Origin: Macrostomum hystrix
Lineage: Eukaryota > Platyhelminthes > Macrostomidae
NCBI GenBank assembly: GCA_950097015.1
Contig: CATNEN010000024.1
Location: forward strand, 2,299,501 to 2,363,500
Length of the DNA stretch: 64,000 bases
Direction of reading: 5' to 3'
The position numbers and the translations under genes were made by a program. Positions 45,901-56,520 of this stretch are shown here, piece after piece. Each line of letters begins with the position of its first letter. Within the stretch, counting starts at the first letter, position 1. The notes below the pieces were generated by a model. That model saw only the letters and a list, made by a program, of their open reading frames with translations, ran no database searches and was not told the origin of the DNA.

Positions 45901-46490
45901 TAGACCAAATAAGTTAATATTCAAACTCAGAATCACATAAAATAAAAAGTAATATATGACTTTGCCAACATTTGAAGAAATGATATCAAATTATATAAAT
46001 TGAACAACATGAACAAGACTGTCATAGCTTTGACTAGCTATACAGATAAACAGGTCATTACATTACCTTCTTTCTAATTGGCCGATATTAAGGTAGGGGT
46101 CCACTTGTGCATTTCAGAAGATAGGATAACAAGGGGTTGCTTAAGACTATTATTTCACTAAATGTTTTCTGTCAAGAATGTGCTAATTTAAACAAAAATG
46201 ATGGTCTTACTAAAGGCTACACTAATTTCGATATAGTCAGTAGCACATTATTATAGAGTTAATTATGTTATAATCATATGAAAGAGTTTGAGTATAACAG
46301 AGCTCTTGTAAGCAAATATCAATATATAAATATATTTATATACTGTATATACTTGCAGGGAAGTATTCTAGTTAGCTACTTTTAGTCGATATATATATAT
46401 ATTAAATAGTTAATTTTATCCTGGACTATATAAAAATATATTCTTAGCTTTTAGCACCTCTCTGCATTATTTTCTTGTACTTCATTTTTT
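42933..46490. other. AT-rich intergenic DNA; possible tRNA-like segment at 44.7 kb
   Basis: No coding exon is recognised. Around 44,740-44,800 the run GGGTCAGCAGCTAGCGTCAC, then GCTAGTTCAATTCTCC, is tRNA-like (B-box) and may head another SINE, but no second copy is seen in the window. 44,930-45,310 is a GC-richer stretch with short open frames on both strands and no domain. The first coding exon of GOT1 should lie here or further left but was not found. Confidence 0.4.
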
Positions 46491-46493
46491 TAG

Positions 46494-47717
46494 AAATTGG
46501 AATTGGCCTCTCTGGATTCGGCACGGTGTTTGTATTTCTTGGAATTCTATTGTTCTTCGATCGTGGCCTTCTTGCTATTGGAAATGTGAGTTTATTTGCA
46601 AAGACAGGATTTTGCTTGCTTGATTATTTTGACACAGTGATTATTATTGATGTATTAGTGAATGCAACATTTCAACATTCTCAGATCCTATTCCTGACTG
46701 GAATCTGCTTTGTGATTGGTCTTGAGCGAACCTTTCACTTCTTCTTCAAGCTGGATAAGCTGAAAGGCACCACATTCTTCTTTGGCGGCATTCTAGTGGT
46801 CCTATTTTTCTCGCCAATCCTAGGCATGCTTTTTGAATTTTACGGATTCTTCCTTCTATTCAGGTGAATCTCATTGTTTTTTGTCTCGCTAGCATGCCTC
46901 AAATAGTTTAAAATCGTGATTCTTGTTTTCATCATTTCAGTGGCTTCTTTCCCGTTGTACTTAACTTTGTGTCTCGCGTTCCAATCATTGGACCAGTGAG
47001 TACTTTGGTGTGATATTTTATAATCTTGTCCTATTAATGCATATTACATCTAGTTGCAGAAAGAATTTCATAGATAGACTTCTTTTCAGACTGATTTGAT
47101 AATTAGGTTCACCATGAAAAGCAGACAACTAAAAAATCTGAATTGTAATAATAAGTAGGTTCCCATGATTTATGACAAAGAGTGCTTCAGCCTGTTCTGG
47201 AGAGTTATTTAATTAGGTTTATAGTCTTCGTCATTAAGTCCGAAGGGTCACAAGCTCCCTAAGCTGCTAAATTCTCTCCTCAAATATCCCAGATAAGCTC
47301 TTTGTTTAATAATATATTCTCTACCTAAAAGAAAAATAATATTAATAATTGATTCTGCAAGTTCCACTGATTTGAAACCCAATACAAACAGGTCGGGAGT
47401 TCTCTTTCAAAAAAGGCAATGAAACTAAATCCCAAGTGCTTCAATTGACACGACTGTAAAATGGGTATTGGAATTAACGGGTGTAGAAATGGTTGAGTGT
47501 GTCGACCTGCACTGTGACTTTACCATTGGCCGTACATCTGGCTTAATATAGGGCTGGGTGGGATTTTTTTTACCCAGCCCTATAGATTACCTACCCAGCC
47601 CTACCCAAAGATTCAGCTAGCCAATTATTAAGTGTCAATCTAACAAAATGTCAACACCAAAACTCTCATAAATTTCAGCTCCTGGACAAGTGGCGAACGG
47701 CAAGAAACCCAGTATGA
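46494..47717 (+). CDS. GOLT1B: GOT1-like vesicle transport protein (5' exon not found)
   Basis: Exons 46,494-46,585, 46,685-46,863, 46,941-46,995 and 47,679-47,717 join in phase to about 121 residues. The missing first exon should encode the initiator Met and a few residues; animal GOT1 is about 138. Visible blocks are IGIGLSGFGTVFVFLGIL, LLFFDRGLLAIGN, FLTGICFVIGLERTFHFFF, GGILVVLFFSPILGMLFE, FYGFFLLFSGFFPVVLNF and RVPIIGP. Together they give the four hydrophobic segments and the GLERTF motif of the family. The last exon (LLDKWRTARNPV) is short and diverged, so it is the least certain. GOT1 proteins are Golgi/ER membrane proteins that help ER-to-Golgi and Golgi fusion traffic. The introns have no minisatellite, unlike the other multi-exon genes. 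Confidence 0.9.
47549..47584. repeat. Short hairpin in last GOT1 intron
   Basis: ATAGGGCTGGGT and ACCCAGCCCTAT are perfect inverted copies around a T-rich loop. A further ACCCAGCCCTACCC follows at 47,592. It lies about 95 bp before the last exon. Confidence 0.7.
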
Positions 47718-50700
47718 TTGGTGGACTTAGTTTTTTTTCTAGCTCACTTTCTTATCAATCTGCCAGTTAATTACCTTTCTATTGACTCAAACTTGCATTG
47801 ATTGTTTAATTTAGCGTATTTGTGCCCCAATGCAGGTGAAAATAAACTGTTTTGTTTATTTGATTTCGGTACTTTTACTGCGATAACTTTCGTGTGTTTT
47901 AGATTAGCTAAGATGATTATCTTTGTGCATGCTGCATATCACGGGTAGGCTTTGTAACCTGGTAAATTCTTGAGCAATATTTATCCTAGTTGTCAAAACT
48001 CCACACTCATGAGGACTCTCGGATTAGATTATTCAATGGAAGTTGTTGATTTCAACAAAAAATACATCATTTAGCTTAAGATTTATTCTTTTTCCTGCTT
48101 TCTCAATTTGCTTTGAGTTGCTCATCCCGTTTAGGCTCTGGATTACAATTAGGGGACTTCAGTGCCTTCACCAGTCAGGTGTTTTTTAGTTTCGAAAGAA
48201 AAAAAGGAATTTTAGCCAGAGCCCTCTATATATTTCATTTATGCTGTCTTGACAAATAAAAAATTGCTGATTTATCTGTTAATGAAATATAACCATCGCT
48301 TTGACTGCTAGCTGTGCATTATTCTATTTGTTGTCGGTTCTGTGTATTTACAATCGCTTGATCATCACGGCATCAACTGTAAATAGTGTTGAATTGTTTT
48401 ATTCCTAATTTTACGAGAACAACTACTTAATAATTGCAGGACTTGGAAAAGGGCAACTCCTGGTAGCTTCAGACAAAATCTTAGTGTTTAAAAAATATCT
48501 AGGTAAGCAGTTTAGACTTGATGCACAGAAAAACATGATCGTGCTTTGCTGCCTAGCTCTCATAATACATATTATACCGCAATTCTGGTTTCGGGTTTTT
48601 TGGCTGTAACACTGTTTTGAATTATATTGACTTCCAATTTGCTTAATATATCTGCTAACGAATATATATATACTCGTATATACATGTTTTTTATACCAGT
48701 AACCTTGGAATGAGTTTCCTTAAATATTGTTTTATTGTGTTTGTGTAACACCGACTGCTTTTTGTGAGAACATAAACAACCTGACAATACATTATATAAC
48801 AAGTTTATAATAATGGTTAGCGGTGAGTGAATTGTGACCGCGGTCTAACGCGTTTACCTGTCCCACTAAGTCCCTGAGCTCGATTCCGCAGCCAGGTCAC
48901 ATTCATTTGCTTGTTGCTTCTGTGATTTACACCCTTATAAGCCAACCTCCAAGACAAAAAAGTCAGGGCAGATGTACACACCTGTGTGTGTGCCTGCGTT
49001 CAGTATCTGCGCGCTTGTGTGGTCATTATCAGCAAAATGGGCACAGGGTTAGCTACAACTACAATAGTAGTTTGGAAGGAAAGCAAATATGAAATGATTT
49101 GAAGCGGCGCAGTTGTCAATAAAAGCGTCTACTGCATTTCCATGCTGCTAAAAAACTAATAAACTGATCATCAAAATCTTGCGATCGTAGGAAAGTGCTG
49201 TCGTTCGATATAATTTTTATAAAAATCACATTTTTCCTAGGTAGGCAATATGCAATGTGTCAAGGGTGAACCGTTGGAGCCAGGGGCGACCCAGTAACCC
49301 TGCAGATTGGATCTTTGAGAATAATTCTTGCCCAGGTTTCGAAAGACTGAGATCGATCGCTTCACAACATCTCAATCCTTAATATCCAAAGTTGTGTACC
49401 GTTTTAAGTCCGGTCAATACTGTACACAAAAAAAATTTTTTTCTTTTTAGAGCAAACTGGTAAATGCGATAAAAACCGCTATTACGTATCTTTTGACACT
49501 AATGCTTAAACGAGGTTTCAACGACACCAAGATCGTGATGCTCAGTTCTATTGGACAGTTATTTAATCATTTTGTCTTACAACTCGTAGCAACTTCAACG
49601 TCAGTAAAATTTATAATTCCAATAAATATTCTGCCGCTTCAGCTTGCAATTTGCATCGCACCTGCGCAGGCGGCAGCTGATCGTGCGAGGTACAGATGTG
49701 CAGCTTCCAGCAGTCTAATACCAGTAGCTAGAACCTGAACTATTATTTTTAATTTTTCAATGTTTTGTGGTGATAGCTAACATTCAAATTGCTGTTTAGT
49801 TGTCCGTGCTCTGCACGTTTTTCTAGGCGAACTGATGGATTTTGTGTCCGTGAAATTATATAAATATTCTAATTGTTAAGCATTAACAAATATATAGTGT
49901 GCAGATTGCCATAATTACATTTTTTATTAAGCTTTACTGTCTTAATTAAATATCGATCGACTATAGCATGTACTAAGCGTATTTACTAAGCTATTTGTAG
50001 GAACAACAAAAGTTGTTTCGTTGTTAGTTAGCATATATGTTAATTAGGCTAGCTAAGATGCTGATGCAGACTTACTTGAGCTTAAATGTATTTGAAAGGA
50101 ATTGAGCAGCAAGCAAACTAACAAACTCGAATCGATTGTGCTAATTGCAAAGCAAGGGACCAATCAGCGATGGTCGCACCGTATTTTTTAGGTTCGTATC
50201 GACTTATTCAAATAAGCATAATGTGGCACAAATCATACTGTTGTACAGGATAGATAGGAAATAGCGAATTGTAAACCAATTAAAGCGGAACTGATAATGG
50301 ATGAATTTATAAGAAACGAATTATCAAAATGTAAGCACCAGAGTCCACAAAAAGTTGAATAGAAAGGTAATAGAAAACACAGTTAGTTGAATTAGGAAAG
50401 CAACATAAGGCAGAATGAAATCAGGCTAATCGTGGAATGTTGCTTAATTGCGTGCAAAAATTTGGAATGCTTTAAACAATTGTTGAAATCCTACAAGCTA
50501 ATATATAAGACACAAACAAGTTTACAATAAAGGTTGATATGAGCATAGCATTAGAAGCATAGTTGCGTTACAATGCAAAACGACTGCATAACTTAAAACT
50601 GATATCAAACAGTTCAGGGGTTAAAATGTGTAAGCGTTATGAATGATATTCGGAATCGTAGCCAATGCTAACATTTTCTTGCATATCATCCTGTATTCAT

Positions 50701-50816
50701 TTTTGCTAGCTGAGTGTAATTCCAAATTGAATTTTTTATAAATTATAAATTGACACAAAACGCGTATAGCATGCAGCTCATTTGGAGCACAAAAAAGTGT
50801 AACTCCTCAGGTCAAC
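47718..50816. other. Non-coding, GOT1 3' flank and intergenic DNA
   Basis: AT-rich DNA with no recognised exon, apart from the SINE-B copy at 48,800-49,090. The open frame 49,493-49,738 has no domain and I do not call it. Confidence 0.5.
48800..49090 (+). repeat. SINE-B copy (tRNA-Leu-like head)
   Basis: The head contains GGTCTAACGCGTTTACCTG, then CCCTGAGCTCGATTCCGCAG (B-box). The body has AGCCAACCTCCAAGACA and GTCAGGGCAGATGTACACAC, followed by CTGTGTG. The same modules in the same order occur inverted at 59,180-59,516. A-box and spacing resemble tRNA-Leu (or Ser). Confidence 0.75.
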
Positions 50817-53800
50817 TCAGGCCTGCGCATAGTACTCGGAGCCAGCGTAGGACACCGGGCCATAGTTGGGATCGTTCGCCGGTACGCCCTGATATTGGAA
50901 GCCGATGGGCATACCGACAGCTTCGTTTGGATCTTTGGCCTCCGGATTAGCGAGCTCTTCGGCTATCTCGCACGAGTAAGAATAGATAACAATGCAGAAG
51001 CCCACCTGGAAATGAGGATTTGCAAGGTCCAACTAAATCAGGCATTGTACTTGTAAACAGTAGAGCTAACAATGGGATTCCGCCTGACAATTTTTGTGCT
51101 GCACCCGAGCGGAGCAACGCAAGCACACGACACTTGAGAGCATTTTGTTGCGCATCTTTTGAACCAAGAATCAAATCGCCAGCTTTTCTGGCCATCGAGA
51201 TATTTAATGGTTCTGGCTTCTGGACGAAGGTCAGTGCGGCCTTGCCAGGTCTTCAAAATTTATCAGCATGTCACCCGAATGTGCCTGCATTATCTCCGTC
51301 TTCGGTGGTCATCTAGACGGACTGCTGGACCTTCAAGGGCTACAACAGGTGGAACTAGGCCACTATAGCGCTGACGCGAATTCCTTTATTTTCACTGGTC
51401 AAGTTAAAAACTAGACGCAGCTCAACCACAGGTCACACTCGCCAAGTCTATCAACGCTGATAGCATTCAGGCGCTGCCACAAAAATTATTAGGGAAGGGG
51501 GAAATCTATTGGTACAAAAACGGTCGGCAAAATGGCTTGGTTGTCACACTGATGAGGATAGCAGGATAGGAAAGCTGAAGCGCAGAGGTTAGAGAACTCT
51601 TATCTTCCATCATATAAGGACCTATGTAAAAGCGGGAAGCATTTGGTTAAATGGAACAACTAACACATCACTACAAATATCAATTAAAGGCATGCTTATT
51701 GTAAGGCGATCTTACGTTACACAGGAAGCGAATCAAGTAGAACAGATTTCTCCACACAAGGAAAGGTAGGCGCTGAAAAAAACAAAACAAAACATTCATT
51801 AGTTATCTGTGGAGTTCAAGTTTAGTATTTTCATTTTAGTCAAATTAGTAACTTTAAAGTCACTTACCCAACCAGCAAGGCCATACCAAGAGAACACATA
51901 GCAGCTGATACCCAGTTCAACAAGGATGTACAAAATCAGTGTTATGTACAAAGCCTTTAAAGTAGGCAGTAAATCATAAATTTTCTAAAAAGAAATAATT
52001 AAGGAGGAAATTATAAGTACCTGCTGAGCATTTTATAAGGATTTAATTAAGGGATGCCAGAAAGCTTCATTACTCACAAATCTGCCAGGCCTCAAGATAG
52101 CAACAATGGTGAAAATGCACAGAGCAATGATGATTACATGTGCCAATGTCATGATGCCATCACAGATTGCGAAGCCTTTCCAAAAGAGACGCTTCCAAAA
52201 TGAGCGAAATGCTCCATGAATCTCAAACTTCAGGTTCTCATCGTAAGTTAACCAGTCCAGGAAGACAGTGATGGCTTCTACCAGTGCAGTAATCTAAAGT
52301 GCCAATTAGAATGTAGCTTTGGCTTATGACAATAAAAAAAAACATAAAATATTCCTAAAATTATGCTAAACTTCATGCTAAAATAATATCAGGGTGGCTG
52401 ACTCTAAGTATGAAAAAAGCACTCTAAGTTGTAATTAAAAACTCATGCTAAAATTCTCTGATAGAATTACCAACAAATATTTAATCTTAGGACTAATTTT
52501 ATTTAGAATTGCATCTAGATTTTCTGATACAATAAAAATTCTGAAGTTGAAGTGAAAGAAAGAGCTTGGTTGAGTTTATCTAACTTATAAATAACTTAAC
52601 TTACAGTTACTAAAAATTATTCAGTCTAAAATCTTCAATACTGAAAGTTAGACTTACGATAACTTAAACGGTAAGTTAATAACTGTAAATAACTGTAAGT
52701 TAAGTTATCTTAAGTCTAACTTTCAGTATTGAAGATTTTAGACTGAATAATTTTGAGTAAGCAAGTGTTTTTGGAGAAGTGAATATAAAGTGAAGGGAAT
52801 AGTGTGTTGAGATTACACAAATTTAATCTATCCAAATCCAAGCCTATTAAAAAAGGAAAAATATAGTGTCTTCTATAGTCCAGATCATGGCATGGTGTAC
52901 ATGGAATTAAATTTATCATTTTAAATATATGCTAAGAAACACTCCTTGTATGCCAAATCCTAAAAATTTTGTGGAAAAATTCAAATTAAAAAATACATAA
53001 TAGGAAAAAAACTTTTTATTTCTTAATTAAAAAAAGAAATTGACAAAAGCCTAAATAAAAGAAATGAAACATTTTAAAGTCAAGTGTAAAAATGATGTAG
53101 AGTTTCAAAGTTAGAACAGAACCATCCTTCCCCACATCGTGTTGGCACCTGCCTTGGTGCACAAGTAAGCTGCTAATGAGCCTCAGAAAATGCGGTATTA
53201 GCAGCTTCAGGAGTTAGCAGAGCTTAACTGGGCAAAATATTAAGTTGGCTAGCTCTCTGTGCACAGCTTTCTAGTCAGCTGCAGTTGCCTAGGCCACATT
53301 CCCCATTTTGGTAAGCAATCCAAATAAGCAGAATGAAGTTAAATTTCATGTTAAAAGCAAAGTAACATTTTCTCACTCCCTCTCCCCTCTGCCTCCTTTT
53401 ATTGGCCTATTTTTTCTTTGTGACTTTGTGCCTTTCAAACTTTGTGCCAAGAATATTTACACATTTATATTTTACTTATTTAATACTATGTGAATACACT
53501 ATATTAGATAGGTATTAGATGACAGTCTTTGTGGTTGTAACCCTTAGTCTCGAAGATGTAGTGTACGCTGGAATTCCTCTGGCATACACCATGGCTTAGA
53601 CCAATTTGGTGTACAGTTTCTGGCATACAAAAACTGAAAAAATATAATGGCATACAAGTGTCTACAAGTAACAACTGAACAAGCGCAACTTTAATTGGCA
53701 TACAGTATTATAAAAGCCAAACAAAATGTAACTCGTAAGATAGGCCCTAACGTAAGACATTAAAATTTTTATATTCTCTGCTTGCAAATATATCTTAGTT

Positions 53801-54627
53801 TGTTTTGTAAAAAAACTAATTAATCAGTGCCAGCAAATAAAATGTAATGATTATTACACAGTTTGCAGAAGTGAATTTGTTTATTTTGTTATACCTTTAT
53901 CATGCATTTCTTTTTATTAATAATATAAATTACTTCAATTGAAATGTATTTTTTAAGTAGCATACATATATTTTTTTGTTCATTTCGTCATTTGCAAATT
54001 TGCTTTTGGTGTAAAATTATTTTGCTGAAAAACATTGGCATATAACGGCGTACATTACATTTTATTTTACTTTCTGCCTCTGGGGTACACATAGCATGAT
54101 CAAGACTATGGGTTGTAACTCTGTCATTTTCTGGTCCAAAATCCAGAATGAGAAAGGAGGAGGGGACAGTCTCACTTCAGACTCTTTTTTACATATACTT
54201 GTACATTAACAGAAGCAACTGTTAATTGAGTCTACAGACTACAATGCTAATTATTAGTAGATGACGAACTGACCAAACTTTAAAGCACGCCGATTGGCTG
54301 GATGACGAAGTGTCCTACCTTTAAAGTGGTTGACGAAATTTTAGGCCTAAGATGACGAAGTGTCTAGTATTCGAAAATTCACTACATCCATGCATTGCAT
54401 GAACAAAAGTAGAATAGAAGAACAATTTGCCGTGCATATTAAAAAAGTAAAAAATGCATAAATCCTCTATTCATAAAATATACAGACAAAAAACTTATGG
54501 AATGTAAGAAACTTACTGAAATAATAATACATCCAATAAACGTGCCCATGCGATTGTCAAAGCAGAAACATTTCTTTAAAGGTAGAATTGGTTCTACGTC
54601 ATCGCGTTTGCGCAGTTTCCAGGTCAT
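50817..54627 (-). CDS. Four-transmembrane protein, family not recognised (LAPTM-like topology)
   Basis: Five exons in phase: 54,627-54,517; 52,293-52,078; 51,984-51,868; 51,772-51,716; 51,005-50,817. They give 229 residues. A short basic N-terminus (MTWKLRKRDD) and CFCFDNRMG precede the first hydrophobic segment (TFIGCIIIS-ITALVEAITVF). The second is ICDGIMTLAHVIIIALCIF, the third LYITLILYILVELGISCYVF and the fourth about NLFYLIRFLCNVGFCIVIYS. A cytoplasmic-type tail is rich in Pro/Tyr (GVPANDPNYGPVSYAGSEYY). The Cys pair before span 1, the four spans and the Tyr/Pro tail recall LAPTM4-type lysosomal proteins, but sequence agreement is weak and this is only a hint. Donors and acceptors are good, all in phase 0, which supports a real gene. 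An AG acceptor lies 16 nt before the ATG. Intron 1 contains a large hairpin. Confidence 0.8.
52592..52754. repeat. Near-perfect long inverted repeat (hairpin) in intron
   Basis: Arms at about 52,613-52,668 and 52,697-52,754 are reverse complements over more than 50 bp with about one mismatch. The left arm reads TTCAGTCTAAAATCTTCAAT and the right arm ATTGAAGATTTTAGACTGAA. The loop is about 30 bp and itself contains TAACTGTAAGTTAAGTTAT, which is complementary to TAACTTAACTTACAGTTA just left of the hairpin. It lies in intron 1 of the four-span gene. It could be a foldback MITE or a small-RNA precursor. Confidence 0.85.
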
Positions 54628-54931
54628 TATAATATTTTGAAGACTAAAATGAACTGAGATAAAAATTATCAATAGTTCATATGCTCGCAGATTACCCAGA
54701 GTTATGCATGTAACTAAGACCGGGTCTTCCTGAAAAAACTATGAATTTAAAAAAAATCATAAGAAGTTAAAAAAGTAAATGTAACTTTTATCCAAGTAAA
54801 CGTTATTAAAATTTTACTTTTTTGTGTCAACAACGTAATGCTATGCTATTAGCTTAACAAAACAAATATGTTTTGTTTTACACAACTTAACGCTATTTAA
54901 ACCGCTAACAATTTTTTGATAGTTAAGGCAT

Positions 54932-55478
54932 TGGCTAGACTAGAGATCCGACATCGGACCCAAATGTTTAACGGCTAGAGTTCCTGCAGTTTTTTAACTA
55001 ACGTATTGTAGCTTTAGTTGATAAGGACGGTTAGCTCAGTCGGTAGAGTATGGTACTCCTAATTCCAGGGTCCTGGAATCAAGCCTAGGATATATATTTT
55101 TTTGCGGAAATCAGCAGAGTTTAACTTCTGTAAGTCTGGATAATTTTTTCAACTGAGTTAAAGCGATGCGAAGTTATTTCCCACAGTTTACATGTTTTAA
55201 AGTTAAAACTAGTTTTCGATAGTCGATATTTATGGAAAATATTGTATATGCTGACTACACAACTTTTGGCCTGTTCTCTGGTGCATAATAATGTTAGACA
55301 CTTCAAAAGACTTATTAATGTACAGTACACCAAAACTGCTTGCAGTTTCTGCTTAAAGAACCAGCTAGAAGCTCTCATTTCAATTCGTGTATAGTATTAG
55401 GTGCAGTAAAAACATTCTGCTGGAACTCTAGCCGTTTAACATTTCGGGTCCGGTGCCGGATCTCTAGCGACTGGTAAT
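54932..55478. mobile_element. MITE-like element with ~50-bp terminal inverted repeats
   Basis: Left end CTAGAGATCCGACATCGGAC, then CCAAATGTTTAACGGCTAGAG. The right end, reverse-complemented, reads CTAGAGATCCGGCACCGGAC, then CCGAAATGTTAAACGGCTAGAG. The ends match over about 50 bp with a few changes and face each other 545 bp apart. No transposase is encoded. A tRNA-Lys-like sequence sits inside. I could not find a convincing target-site duplication. Confidence 0.75.
55025..55095 (+). pseudogene. tRNA-Lys-like sequence inside the MITE
   Basis: TAGCTCAGTCGGTAGAG is a perfect A-box region. The anticodon-loop region ACTCCTAATTCCAGGGTC and the B-box-like GGAATCAAGCC closely follow tRNA-Lys(CTT). 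The anticodon loop reads CTCCTAA instead of CTCTTAA. The 3' acceptor strand does not pair with GGACGGT, so it is not a functional tRNA. It is a pseudogene or SINE head. Confidence 0.65.
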
Positions 55479-56520
55479 ATAAAAACATTTCAGTCTGGAC
55501 CTCACAGGGCTATTTGAAAAAATCGGAGAATTCGAATTCTATCTTCCACTTAACGATTGCAATTAAATATAACGCAAAAAGTATCTTATCATTTAATAAG
55601 AATGTCTAAAATCTAAATGTGGCTTGTCACAACCTAGAAAATTACAGTTTCTTAGCAATCGGTCCTTTGACGCTTTTTGGTTCTGTAAGGCAATTGTCTC
55701 TGAAAGATTCTTTAGTTAATCTGGCAAATGGGATATGTTTAAGTGCAATGTCAGTTCTGACACAGTAAAAATTGTAAAAAATTAATTTGTGCATATCCTT
55801 CGTGCTTACATTTTCTTTGTCTAGACTCTAGATTAGCCTACGATTAAATTCTATAATCTATTAAAACATTTTATTTCTTACTTTCAGGTATCATTTTTCT
55901 GATTACTCTTGTCTATATTACATTTCTATTAACAGTTCCAAAATCGTGATTTTATTTCTGAGCATGTTCTGTGTTGACATACGTTGTCATTTTTCGCTGC
56001 AGCGGTGAAAAAAATAAGGTAATTTTGACAGTTTAAAAATTCTAGCATCTTATAAGAGAAATAGTGAAGAACTCGTTTTTAACTAAATTGTTTTCGTAAC
56101 GTGTTTTAAAAAATAAACTATCATGGTATTTATCTGCTTTTACGAACTTTTTCTATAAAATCAATATCGTTTTGTTGATTCATAATACCTGAAAAGTTTA
56201 CTGATTTCAAAAATTCTCAGCAAGCCATTGCGACTGTCGAAGTTCATTCTATTTTATTCCATCCTAGCCTTTGATCCTTCGAAACTGTCTCATCCTAGCC
56301 TTAGTAATAAATTAAGTTTGATAGGGGCCTTATTCGAGACTGTGTCTGCTTGATAATATGATCTCTGTTTGTTATCATTTCTTGATTGGAATAATATAAT
56401 AAGTATATGTCACATATGTGCAATTTTTTACTGATAGAATATCAGTGAAAAATATATCTGTGAAGAATTTCTTAAGATACAATAAGCTAATATTGCATAT
56501 AGAACAATAATCACTTTCAG
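55479..56520. other. AT-rich DNA upstream of the PDZ-GEF exons
   Basis: No recognised exon. It may contain earlier PDZ-GEF exons or the promoter, which I could not place. Confidence 0.4.

Noticed and set aside
55025-55095. Functional tRNA gene
   Set aside because: The acceptor stem does not pair and the T-loop is altered; it lies within a MITE.
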